From: Verrucomicrobiia bacterium
Lineage (GTDB): Bacteria > Verrucomicrobiota > Verrucomicrobiia > Verrucomicrobiales > DEV007
Assembly (NCBI GenBank): GCA_030427505.1
Contig: JAUICH010000024.1
Location: forward strand, 1 to 64,000
Length of the DNA stretch: 64,000 bases
Direction of reading: 5' to 3'
Shown here: positions 30,549-38,479 of the stretch, in pieces
Position numbering within the stretch: the stretch's first letter is position 1
Layout: every line of letters starts with the position of its first letter
The notes under the pieces: generated by a model
What the model saw: the letters and a program-made list of their open reading frames with translations, nothing else
Database searches by the model: none
What the model was told of the DNA's origin: nothing
Program-made: the position numbers and the translations under genes

Positions 30549-32045
30549 TTACCGGGAAGAGAACTCCCGCTCCAGCTTGTCCAGGTACTCGGAAATCCGG
30601 TCCTTCCGCCGGGGGCCCGGCTGGCGCAGTCTCTTGACGGCCTGCTGGTAGTCTTCAAAGGCCTCACTCTTTTGCGTCACCTTGGTGGCCTCGTAATAAT
30701 TCAGGTAGTCGTCCACCCGTTTCATGGTGTTGAGAATTCTCAGACGCTCTTCATCCAGCGCGGCCAATTCCTCCCCCACTCCCTTCGCTTTCCCGTCCAG
30801 CAGTTGACCCACCACCACGTCGTAGCGCACAATCACCGGCTGCAAGAGCGGGAAGGCCCGGTTATACACCCGCCGTAGCCGGTCCCTCATCTTGGCCAGC
30901 GCTTCTTTCCCGGCGGGCTGGTCCACGAAAAGCCGGTAGTCGCGCACGGTTCCTTCAGAAAAGGGCGGGGCTTTTTCCTGATCCAGGAAGGGTAACTTCC
31001 AGAAACTGTTTCCTTCTTTCTCCCCGGATTCCTCGATTTTTTCAAATTGCACGGACAGAGCGTCCTCAATCAGCCGGTCGGTGCGGTCGACGGGTATGAA
31101 CTCGAAGGCCTGAAGCTCGCCCATGGTGGCGACCTGTAACGTCCACCACTTGTCGAGCGCTGCCTGGTTCCCCCGCGCCACGGGAAAAAACTCCGCCAGT
31201 TGGTCCCGGCCTTTTTTTTCATTTCCAATCAGGGAACCCACATAGCGTTGCAAGGAGGCTTTTCCGTTGGGCTGCTCCAGCAGGGCTTTGACCAGCGCCG
31301 CGGCGGACGCTCCGTAAATCGCTTCCGTAATGGAGTCCGCCACCTCCGGTGGACCGCTCAGCACGTCGTCCACGGAAAGGATCTGGCGGGAGTTCAAGAC
31401 GGTGGAAAAGGTATCGCTCGGGCGGCCTTCGCGCTGGTACTCGATCAATTCCATCAATCCACAGTAGAGCCATTCCGGCGGGCCCAGGGCATTCGTGTCC
31501 ACGCTCAGCCGTTCCTTCCCTTTCGCCAGCATCAGTTCGGTCAGGAAGAGCCGCAGCAACTCGCCGGTCAACTCGTCCCGGCGAAACCCCGCATCCAGAT
31601 TGACCTCCACTTTAAAGGCAAAGTCGCCGCTCGGCAGCATGATGATCTCCCGCCGGGTGTGCGTTTCCCGCGCAAAGTCGGACAGTCCGCCACTAATGCG
31701 TATCTCCACGGGATAGTACCAGGTATCGGGCAGGCCCAGCACACTTTCCAAATCACTCCGCACACTCCTGGCAAAGCGCAGGAAAGCCGACCGGGTCCGG
31801 CCGTCTGTGGAAACTACCGTGAATTGGTCGGCATACGATTTCTGCGTCTTGTCCACCGCCGGCGCCACGCTGCCAGTCGGCGAAAGGGGTAAGACAGGCG
31901 CCCCCGGGACCGGTTCCTGCGCTCGGGAAATGGATTGGCCAGACAGAAAACCCATCACCGCCGCGGCGATGACCACCCGCGCCAAAGCTCCGCGTCCGTG
32001 CCGCCGCCTGAATGTTCCGGTTCCCATATCCACTCCACCATTCAA
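30549..32045 (-). CDS. Exported protein, possibly degenerate peptidase-like
   Basis: 498 residues with a long n-region and a signal core (VVIAAAVMGFLSGQSISRA). Residues about 85-260 resemble the layout of gluzincin peptidases of the MA type: a surface-clamp-like start (WYYPVEIRI), DAGFRRDELTGELLRLFLTELMLAK where the zinc helix would be, and LGPPEWLYCGLMELIEYQ resembling the Glu helix. No HExxH is present, so it should be inactive if related. The C-terminal third is charged and helical. Family not recognised; the peptidase idea is weak inference. Confidence 0.6.
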   Translation of the reverse strand: MNGGVDMGTGTFRRRHGRGALARVVIAAAVMGFLSGQSISRAQEPVPGAPVLPLSPTGSVAPAVDKTQKSYADQFTVVSTDGRTRSAFLRFARSVRSDLESVLGLPDTWYYPVEIRISGGLSDFARETHTRREIIMLPSGDFAFKVEVNLDAGFRRDELTGELLRLFLTELMLAKGKERLSVDTNALGPPEWLYCGLMELIEYQREGRPSDTFSTVLNSRQILSVDDVLSGPPEVADSITEAIYGASAAALVKALLEQPNGKASLQRYVGSLIGNEKKGRDQLAEFFPVARGNQAALDKWWTLQVATMGELQAFEFIPVDRTDRLIEDALSVQFEKIEESGEKEGNSFWKLPFLDQEKAPPFSEGTVRDYRLFVDQPAGKEALAKMRDRLRRVYNRAFPLLQPVIVRYDVVVGQLLDGKAKGVGEELAALDEERLRILNTMKRVDDYLNYYEATKVTQKSEAFEDYQQAVKRLRQPGPRRKDRISEYLDKLEREFSSR

Positions 32046-32139
32046 CCGTCAGCACCGCCGCGAGCCTGGCCCGCGGGCTGACTGCACCAGCCGAACCTCT
32101 ACCTTCCGGCATCGCCCGGAATATTCGCTTCCCGGCGTC

Positions 32140-32883
32140 TCAAAACTTAGGGTCGAGCACAATCTTGTCGTCCTCAAACCGGATGTCGCCCATCTGATTG
32201 AGAACTTCGATCTCTCCCTGCCCGGCCGAAGCCATGTTCTTGAACGCGGCGATGATCGGCTGAAACTGATACTTCTTCATCTTGAAGTGCCCGATGGAAC
32301 CACCTTCGCCCCTCCAGATGAACTGGCTTTGCAGGTTCTTCAGACTCATGCTGAGACTGATCGTCATCGGCATTCCGAAAACTTTCCGGACCATGTAAAT
32401 CTCCGAAGAGTCTTTTTCGAAATCCACGTAAACGGCTTCGAAATTCACGAAAGAAGAGAAAGCGCCCCCCTGGCTGCCTTTCAGCCTGGCATTGAGGTAT
32501 TGATTCACCTCTTCTTCGGTAAAGACGACTTCGGCGTCCCGCTTCACCAGCGACTCCTGAGCCTCCGTCAGCAAGTTCTCCGGCGTGCCTTTGGCCTTGT
32601 AGGGGTAGCCTTGAATAAAGGAAAGATCGCGCGGCAACATCAGCATGGCCATGATGGCGGCAATCCCCAGTGCCACGACCAACAGAAACACCGTGGACAT
32701 GGAGAAGACGGGTTCCGAAGGGGCCTGGTACCGCTGACGCGCGGCTCCACGCGCCGCCGCCGCGCGGGAAGTGCTCGCCGCCCCGGTTCTCCCGGCGGCC
32801 CCCGGCGCCCCCTTTTTACTGGCGGATTTGGCTTTGCGCCGCGGAGGCGCGTTTCGTTTTCTACCGGAGAAATGGGGCTTCAT
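32140..32883 (-). CDS. Membrane-anchored protein of unknown function
   Basis: 247 residues. The first 58 are very basic and Ala/Arg/Lys-rich (nucleic-acid-like composition), followed by one transmembrane helix (TVFLLVVALGIAAIMAMLML), then a domain of about 160 residues with EEVNQYLNARL, FVNFEAVYVDFEKDSSEIYMV and a terminal DIRFEDDKIVLDPKF. The end is beta-rich, like lipid-binding periplasmic folds. I do not recognise it. It sits between the zinc-ribbon gene and the exported protein above, same strand. Confidence 0.65.
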   Translation of the reverse strand: MKPHFSGRKRNAPPRRKAKSASKKGAPGAAGRTGAASTSRAAAARGAARQRYQAPSEPVFSMSTVFLLVVALGIAAIMAMLMLPRDLSFIQGYPYKAKGTPENLLTEAQESLVKRDAEVVFTEEEVNQYLNARLKGSQGGAFSSFVNFEAVYVDFEKDSSEIYMVRKVFGMPMTISLSMSLKNLQSQFIWRGEGGSIGHFKMKKYQFQPIIAAFKNMASAGQGEIEVLNQMGDIRFEDDKIVLDPKF

Positions 32884-32894
32884 CTAAGTATCGC

Positions 32895-33254
32895 TCAGGT
32901 TGAGGGCGTGGAACTGCCCTTACTTTTAGAACTAGAAGAGGCGGAAGAGGAAGCAGAAGATTGAGAAGATTTTTCCCCACCTTTACTGGAAGATCCCGGC
33001 GAACCGCCCGAGTCGGAAGAACTCTTCGAACTCGAGGAATCGCTTTTCGCCGCCTGTTTGTAGGAATCGCTCCGGTAGTCGGTGATGTAGAATCCCGACC
33101 CCTTGAAAATCAGTCCGGCGCCAGCTCCGATCAGCCGCTTCACTTCTCCGCCGCAACCACTCTCGGGACAATCCGTCAGGCGATCGTCCTTCATGGACTG
33201 ATAGACCTCAAAGCGGTGACCGCATTTCTTACATTCGTATTCGTAGGTCGGCAT
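32895..33254 (-). CDS. FmdB-type zinc-ribbon regulatory protein
   Basis: 119 residues from ATG 33254; the longer frame upstream is not protein-like. Starts MPTYEYECKKCGHRFEVYQS, the classic FmdB start, with Cys8, Cys11, Cys29 and Cys34 as a zinc ribbon (CPESGCGG), then LIFKGSGFYITDYR. A Ser/Gly/Lys-rich tail of about 50 residues follows, which is common in this family. FmdB proteins are putative regulators; their targets are unknown. Confidence 0.9.
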   Translation of the reverse strand: MPTYEYECKKCGHRFEVYQSMKDDRLTDCPESGCGGEVKRLIGAGAGLIFKGSGFYITDYRSDSYKQAAKSDSSSSKSSSDSGGSPGSSSKGGEKSSQSSASSSASSSSKSKGSSTPST

Positions 33255-33574
33255 TGGCTTGGCTGAAGCTGTAGAGCTGCTTGGTAGTTGATTCCAGCCG
33301 GACCCGGCGGGCACCCTCCCGCCCCCGGTGGAGCAGTAAAGGGTTAGCGTGATTCCGGGAAAAATCAATCGGCTACGGCAGACCATGCCTCCGGAAAAAG
33401 GGGGGTTCCTTCCTCTCTCAACGGCCTTTCCAAGCGCTTCCCCTTCATTTCGAGATGAATTTCGCTGATAGGACACTACATTTGCGCCGTCTAATCCGAG
33501 AATTCACTCTTCCTTCCGAAATGCGCTCCTGCTCCCGTTTTTGCGACCTGCTTCCCGATTTGCCGAAGGCGCGG

Positions 33575-34201
33575 ATGGTTTCCCCCCTCGCCGCGCTCAC
33601 GGTTCTCTGTCTGCTTTCTTCCTGTGCCAGCGGACCCGCCGGCTACGGCGGAAGTACCCACTACCTTCCAGGCGTCCGTTCCGGCAACAATGAATTTGGC
33701 CTGGGCCCTTCCCCCCAGATGACCAGTAACTTCATGCTGAACGACACCGTTTCCTACTGGGACGGAGAGGGCATCCCCGGCTCTCCGGCCGTGGTGATCA
33801 GCCTTTCTCAGCAGCGGGCCTACTTCTACAAGGGCAATCAACTCGTGGGGGTCTCTCTCATTTCCACGGGAACGGATCAGTATGAAACCCCGACCGGCGA
33901 CTTTAAGATTATCCAGAAGAACAAGGACCACGAGTCCAACCTCTACGGAGACTACAAATATCCCGACGGCACCATCGCCATGAAGGATATCGATACCTCC
34001 AAGGACCCCCAACCGCCCGGGACGGTCTACGATGGCGCGGACATGCCCTACTTCATGCGCTTTACCGGCGGCGTGGGCATGCATGGCGGCTTTCTGCCCG
34101 GCTTCCCTGCTTCTCATGGCTGCGTCCGCATGCCGGAACCGATGGCCAAAATCTACTTTGAGAACGTCAGCAACGGCACCCCCGTGCGAGTCGTCCATTA
34201 A
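33575..34201 (+). CDS. L,D-transpeptidase (YkuD) lipoprotein
   Basis: 208 residues from ATG 33575, chosen because GAAGG lies 5-9 bases upstream and a lipoprotein signal follows at once (lipobox LSSC, Cys17). The frame is open from 33455. The YkuD catalytic domain (from about residue 70) holds VVISLSQQRAYFYKG, STGTDQYETPTGDFKI, GGVGMHGGFLPGF and SHGCVRMP with the nucleophile near Cys183. The enzyme should form 3-3 peptidoglycan cross-links or attach proteins in the periplasm. It is followed 5 bases later by a rhodanese gene. Confidence 0.9.
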   Translation: MVSPLAALTVLCLLSSCASGPAGYGGSTHYLPGVRSGNNEFGLGPSPQMTSNFMLNDTVSYWDGEGIPGSPAVVISLSQQRAYFYKGNQLVGVSLISTGTDQYETPTGDFKIIQKNKDHESNLYGDYKYPDGTIAMKDIDTSKDPQPPGTVYDGADMPYFMRFTGGVGMHGGFLPGFPASHGCVRMPEPMAKIYFENVSNGTPVRVVH

Positions 34202-34206
34202 TCGCC

Positions 34207-34584
34207 GTGGCCGGATCGCCTGAATCAGCGGCGGGTCTGCCGGACCCGGCGGACCTGGAAATCTCAGTGGAGGATGCCTCCAGCCTGCTCGCTTCCGGCG
34301 CCCGGCCGGAAGGTCTGCGCGTCATCGATTGCCGGGAAGAAGACGAGTATCTGATCTGCCGCATCGAAGGCGCGGAACTGGTCCCGCTGTCCCGCTTTGC
34401 CGAAGAAGCAACCGGAAAACTCGGTGACACGGAGGCTCCCTACCTCGTCTACTGCCATCATGGCATGCGGTCCCTGCGGGCCACGCAATTTCTCCGCCGC
34501 CAGGGCTTCGAAAGAGTCTGGAGCCTCGCGGGCGGCATCAATGCCTGGTCGGACCGGATCGATCCCACCGTGCCGCGCTATTGA
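34207..34584 (+). CDS. Rhodanese-domain protein
   Basis: 125 residues from a GTG start 5 bases after the transpeptidase stop. A single rhodanese domain: VIDCREEDEYLICRIEGAELVPL, then the active loop YCHHGMRS with the catalytic Cys, and GFERVWSLAGGINAWSDRIDP. Members transfer sulfane sulfur or act as redox/arsenate-reductase-like enzymes; the substrate is unknown. Cytoplasmic. Confidence 0.88.
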   Translation: MAGSPESAAGLPDPADLEISVEDASSLLASGARPEGLRVIDCREEDEYLICRIEGAELVPLSRFAEEATGKLGDTEAPYLVYCHHGMRSLRATQFLRRQGFERVWSLAGGINAWSDRIDPTVPRY

Positions 34585-34594
34585 GTCGCCGGCC

Positions 34595-34616
34595 GCGGAG
34601 GATAGGCGGGCTCCGC
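34595..34616. terminator. Stem-loop between convergent rhodanese and lexA
   Basis: GCGGAG (34595-34600) pairs with CTCCGC (34611-34616) around a 10-base loop. On the plus strand it is followed by TTCTCTCC, so a weak plus-strand terminator is possible. Confidence 0.35.
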
Positions 34617-34632
34617 TTCTCTCCAGCTGAAA

Positions 34633-35247
34633 TTACCGGGCGCCAAATCCCTGGCGCAGCAAAGCTACCATCACCCCCTGGATGATCAGTTCCCGGGCCG
34701 GGATCAGGTCGGGATAGTCCGCGTTTTCCGCCTTCAGGTAGGGGCGGTTCCGGTCCACAAGGTATCGCTTCAGAGTCGTCTCGCCGTCGATGAGGGCCGC
34801 CACGATGTCGCGGTTCCGGGGATTGCGTTGCTCCAGGACCACGAAGTCGCCACTCAAAATGTGCGCCTCAATCATGGAGTCCCCCCGGACTTTCAAGGCA
34901 AAGACGTTCGCCTTTGGGGAAAGCCCCAGAGAAGTCTTATCCAAAGAAATCTGTCCCTCTGCTTCCGGTTCCGCGTCCGATCCCATGCCGGCGGGAATCT
35001 GGCCATAGACTGGAATGTCGACAATCTCCTCCCGGTCCAGTTCGTCCGGAAAAATCACCGCCCGGGCCTTTCCCGCCAGGCGCTGAATCACGCCCTTACG
35101 CTCCAGCGCGCGAAGGTGACTGACCGCCGCCGTCTGGCTGGCGAATCCAAAGTATTCCTGAATCTCCCGCGTGGAGGGTACGATACCCGTGGTACGATGC
35201 CGTTCCTTGAGAAAGTCCAGGAGTTCCTGTTGTCGGTTTGTAAGCAT
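34633..35247 (-). CDS. lexA: LexA SOS repressor
   Basis: 204 residues. The winged-helix N-terminus (MLTNRQQELLDFLKE, STREIQEYFGFAS, AVSHLRALERKGVI) binds operator DNA. The C-terminal autoprotease has the self-cleavage pair Ala86-Gly87 (GQIPAGMG), Ser124 in GDSMIEAHI and Lys160 in TTLKRYL, so RecA-stimulated cleavage should work. A perfect LexA-type palindrome lies 9 bases upstream of the start, so the gene should be self-repressed. Convergent with the rhodanese gene; divergent from the TPR gene. Confidence 0.97.
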   Translation of the reverse strand: MLTNRQQELLDFLKERHRTTGIVPSTREIQEYFGFASQTAAVSHLRALERKGVIQRLAGKARAVIFPDELDREEIVDIPVYGQIPAGMGSDAEPEAEGQISLDKTSLGLSPKANVFALKVRGDSMIEAHILSGDFVVLEQRNPRNRDIVAALIDGETTLKRYLVDRNRPYLKAENADYPDLIPARELIIQGVMVALLRQGFGAR

Positions 35248-35255
35248 AAGAACAG

Positions 35256-35269
35256 TGTTCTATCGAACA
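35256..35269. promoter_or_regulatory. LexA operator, TGTTC-N4-GAACA
   Basis: TGTTC-TATC-GAACA is a perfect inverted repeat starting 9 bases upstream of lexA. It matches the motif I recall for Verrucomicrobia LexA. An overlapping second palindrome, AGAACA-G-TGTTCT (35249-35261), shares its centre half-site. It may also control the divergent gene at 35304. Confidence 0.75.
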
Positions 35270-35303
35270 GCTTCCCGAAAATCCGGTTTATTGCAACCAA
35301 AAA

Positions 35304-36182
35304 TTGAGCATAGTTCCGCCAAGCCCCTTTCCTCAGCTTTCCATAGCCGTGCCCAGTTTCCGACTTTCCATTTCCCACTTCCCCCTGAGTCTGGCGGCCC
35401 GCCTGGCTTCATTAACCTTCTTACTGTCCTTCGCTGCCTTGCCGCTCGTGGCGCAGGAAGACCCCGCTCCGGCTCCCGCCGCGGACGGCGACCCCAAAGA
35501 GAAACCGGAAGAGGAAAAGCCCTCCCAGTTCCACAAAAACGACAGCGCCAGCGGTCTCCAGATGGGTGTCGTGAATGAGACGGACGCGGGCTCGCTGCCG
35601 GAAGAAGTCCTGGCCCTGGGCGCCAAAGGCGCCATGGCGTCAGCGGATGGAAAATGGGAAGAGGCCGCCAAGGCCTACCGCGCCATGGTCAAAAAGGTGC
35701 CGGACAACGCCCTGGCCCTGGCCAACCTGGGCATTGTCGAATACCGCCTGAAAGACTACCAGTCCGCTCAGCAGCACTTGGAAAAGTCCGTGGCCATCAA
35801 GCCGAACGTGGCGCAGAACTGGCTGACTCTGGGCCTGGTCTACTTCTATACCGAACAGATGGACCTCTCTCTTTCCGCCTTGGCACGGGCTCTGCATGAA
35901 GACCCCAGCGACCCGCGCACCCACCTCTACATGGCGGTCGTGATCCGCCAGCGGGGCTGGGTGGTCGGCGCCGAAACGGAACTGAAGCGAGCCATCACCC
36001 TGGATCCCTCCTACGCGGACGCGCACTTCAATCTGACCTTGATGTATCTGGAACGGAATCCACCTCTTATCGAACTCGCCCGGCGCCACTACTTTGCCGC
36101 CTTGGACGCGGGTGCGAAAGCGGACCCGGAAGTCGAACAAATGCTTTCCGCGACCGTCCCGAAACCCTCCGAAGATCAGTAA
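35304..36182 (+). CDS. Exported TPR protein
   Basis: 292 residues from TTG 35304; GTG 35349 is equally likely and places the signal peptide (ASLTFLLSFAALPLVAQ) closer to the start. After a Pro/Ala/Glu-rich linker come tandem tetratricopeptide repeats from about residue 100: WEEAAKAYRAMVKKVPDNALALANLG, YQSAQQHLEKSVAIKPNVAQNW, MDLSLSALARALHEDP, AETELKRAITLDPSYADAHFNL. It is probably a periplasmic scaffold. The next gene, a D,D-carboxypeptidase, is on the same strand 58 bases on, so a cell-wall link is possible. Confidence 0.82.
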   Translation: MSIVPPSPFPQLSIAVPSFRLSISHFPLSLAARLASLTFLLSFAALPLVAQEDPAPAPAADGDPKEKPEEEKPSQFHKNDSASGLQMGVVNETDAGSLPEEVLALGAKGAMASADGKWEEAAKAYRAMVKKVPDNALALANLGIVEYRLKDYQSAQQHLEKSVAIKPNVAQNWLTLGLVYFYTEQMDLSLSALARALHEDPSDPRTHLYMAVVIRQRGWVVGAETELKRAITLDPSYADAHFNLTLMYLERNPPLIELARRHYFAALDAGAKADPEVEQMLSATVPKPSEDQ

Positions 36183-36240
36183 CCGCTTTCCTTTCCGGGT
36201 TGAAGGAATACACGAAGTCGAAGCGCGATTGGCAGCGAAA

Positions 36241-37281
36241 ATGAATCACCTCAAGCGAACGAGAAACTGGTCCAACATGGATTCGCCACGCCCCCGCCCT
36301 TCTCTTCTGTCGTCACCGCTTCTGGCCCTGGCCGTGGCGGGAGCCATACTCTCCGGATGCGCCACTTACTCGCCGCCACCTCCCGCGCGTCATCCGGCCG
36401 CCCGGGAGCCTCGCCAGCCCTCCGGCCCAGCATATGCGCAAGGCCAGGGAGCCCCCATGAGCCCCACTGGCGCGTTGCGGCCGGTTTCGTATTCTTCGGG
36501 TCAGCCGGCCGGCTACCCGCCCACCGTCCCAAGCTACAAGCCCTCCAAGCCGGCGCCTTCCGTCACCGCCCGCTCCGCTATCGTCATTCACGCCAACAGC
36601 GGGACCGTCATCTACTCGAAAAATGCCGACAGCCCCCGGCCCGTGGCCAGCACGCAAAAACTAATGCTCGCCCTCATCCTGGTGGAAGCCGGAAACCTGG
36701 ACAAGCAAGTGACCGTGGCCGCCAGCGATACCTGGGTGGAGCCGACCAAGATGGGTATTCAGGCCGGACAATCCTACCGCCAGCGGGACCTGCTCCGCGC
36801 CGTGCTGGTCCGCAGCAGCAATGACATCGCCCGCTGCCTGGCCCGCGACCACGCCGGTTCGGAAGCCGCCTTCGCGGAAATGATGAACCGCCGCGCCCGC
36901 CAGCTCGGCATGAACAATTCCCACTTCGTCAACGCCTCCGGCCTACCCGCTCCCAACCAATATTCCACCGCGCGGGATCTCTCCATCCTGGCCGCCGCCG
37001 CCATGCAGTATTCCTTCATCCGGGAAACCGTGAAGACCAAGGAACTGACCTTTCACTTTTCCAACGGCGCCACCAAACATGTGACCACCACCAACAAGGT
37101 GCTGCAACGCGACCCCTACTGCACCGGCATGAAAACCGGCTACACCAACGCCAGCGGACGCTGTCTCGTCAGCAGCGGCACGCACAACGGCCGCAATATC
37201 ATCACCGTCGTCCTCGGCAGCGACGTCCCCCGTGTCTGGGACGAATCCCAGGCTCTCCTCCACTGGGGCCTGGAATTGTAG
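36241..37281 (+). CDS. D-alanyl-D-alanine carboxypeptidase (S11) lipoprotein
   Basis: 346 residues from ATG 36241 (ATG 36277 is an alternative). Lipobox LSGC (Cys40) after a hydrophobic stretch, then a Pro-rich linker to about residue 108. Penicillin-binding motifs are complete: STQK (Ser137, Lys140), SSN (192-194) and KTG (298-300). The family trims the terminal D-Ala of peptidoglycan stem peptides, which would limit 4-3 cross-links. No PBP5-type C-terminal amphipathic anchor is seen; the lipid anchor replaces it. Confidence 0.92.
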   Translation: MNHLKRTRNWSNMDSPRPRPSLLSSPLLALAVAGAILSGCATYSPPPPARHPAAREPRQPSGPAYAQGQGAPMSPTGALRPVSYSSGQPAGYPPTVPSYKPSKPAPSVTARSAIVIHANSGTVIYSKNADSPRPVASTQKLMLALILVEAGNLDKQVTVAASDTWVEPTKMGIQAGQSYRQRDLLRAVLVRSSNDIARCLARDHAGSEAAFAEMMNRRARQLGMNNSHFVNASGLPAPNQYSTARDLSILAAAAMQYSFIRETVKTKELTFHFSNGATKHVTTTNKVLQRDPYCTGMKTGYTNASGRCLVSSGTHNGRNIITVVLGSDVPRVWDESQALLHWGLEL

Positions 37282-37414
37282 CTCAATAGCTCAAGGTCAT
37301 CTCCCCAGAGATTCTGACCGGCCCATCCACCACCTGACAGGCCGCTTGCGATCGCGGCACGCGGTAAAGGCTGGAGAATGCGGAGCTTCCATCCCCTCTC
37401 GCTACCAGCACTAC

Positions 37415-38359
37415 CTAAGCCGCTAGTTTCATCTGCCGGACGGCGTTCCAATACCCCCCGATCCGGTTCACGAAATCATCCGGTTCTTCCGCGTAAATGC
37501 GGTGCCCCAACGGCCAGGCCTTTTCCTGCAATTCCAGCCGTCTCCGGCAACTCAGACCCCACAGCGCCTGCATGGCGGATTCTTCGGGCTCGCTCAATTC
37601 GTCCCCTGGCGCAACTTCGGCCCGGCGCAGTGAATGCTCCAGTTCCGCCAGGTCATGGTCGTCCCCCAGGTAGCTGGTCAGGATATGAATTTCTTCGCCA
37701 GTAGCGGAGAGCACCTCCGGCCACAAAGGCTTCAGCAGCCGCAGGTGATTCCACAGATATTTCGCCCGCTTCCGCCACTCATGCAGGTTCTCAGAGGTGG
37801 GATCTTTCTGAGCTTTGCATAGCGCTTTGCGCCCACGTTTGTAGACCCTCCGCAAACTGGGACGAACCCGCTCGAACGCGTCCTCTCCGCTTCCAATATC
37901 CCATTCTTCCACCCGCTGCCGCGACCGGACGAGTTCCGCGCGAACCTCTTCGAATACAGCCTGCTCGCGCCGCATTTTTCGCAGCAGCCTTTTGTGCCGG
38001 GCCAGCAGCCGCCGCCGGACCGGTCTCAGCGCTCCGTCATCCAGTATCTCCTCAAAACCGGTCTCCAGTTGCGTCACGGTTTCCACGCGTACCCAACTGT
38101 CCCGCAAATCGGACAGCCGCCGTCCCAGATCCCGAAAAAAGGTATTCTCCTCCCGGTAAGCTTCACCCCCCAGTTCGTCACGCACCAGACGGATCACCGC
38201 CCGGATCTTCTTCAGCCGCTTTCTGACGTCATGCACAGCCTCCGCTAGATCCACATTCCGGTGGTCCAGGGAATCCACCGCCTTCTCAAGCTGTTCCTGG
38301 GTCACCCGCCGAACCTCTTGATCCAATTTCTTGTCCGGATCTAGCTGATAAGACATCAT
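37415..38359 (-). CDS. CHAD-domain protein
   Basis: 314 residues, rich in Arg, Lys, Glu and helix-forming, with the conserved histidines of CHAD domains: AEAVHDVRKRLKKIRAVIRLVRDEL near the N-terminus and LHEWRKRAKYLWNHLRLL, LTSYLGDDHDLAELEHSL in the second half. CHAD proteins bind polyphosphate. No CYTH domain is fused. It is convergent with the carboxypeptidase gene (133-base gap) and divergent from the aldehyde dehydrogenase gene. Confidence 0.9.
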   Translation of the reverse strand: MMSYQLDPDKKLDQEVRRVTQEQLEKAVDSLDHRNVDLAEAVHDVRKRLKKIRAVIRLVRDELGGEAYREENTFFRDLGRRLSDLRDSWVRVETVTQLETGFEEILDDGALRPVRRRLLARHKRLLRKMRREQAVFEEVRAELVRSRQRVEEWDIGSGEDAFERVRPSLRRVYKRGRKALCKAQKDPTSENLHEWRKRAKYLWNHLRLLKPLWPEVLSATGEEIHILTSYLGDDHDLAELEHSLRRAEVAPGDELSEPEESAMQALWGLSCRRRLELQEKAWPLGHRIYAEEPDDFVNRIGGYWNAVRQMKLAA

Positions 38360-38383
38360 GTACTGTTACGAACGCCAAGTGAC

Positions 38384-38395
38384 GGAAGCGCTTCC
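38384..38395. promoter_or_regulatory. 12-base palindrome GGAAGCGCTTCC
   Basis: A perfect palindrome in the 120-base divergent gap between the CHAD and aldehyde dehydrogenase genes. Its core AAGCGCTT fits the AA-N-CG-N-TT pattern of LacI-family operators. The same 12-mer also occurs at about 41020, so chance in GC-rich DNA is possible. Confidence 0.3.
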
Positions 38396-38479
38396 CCCCG
38401 CGGTACCGAAACCCATCCGGCCAACCACCCGTAATCCTCCCCCGAACCCAATCGAGAACCTCGAGCATTCACCAATCCC

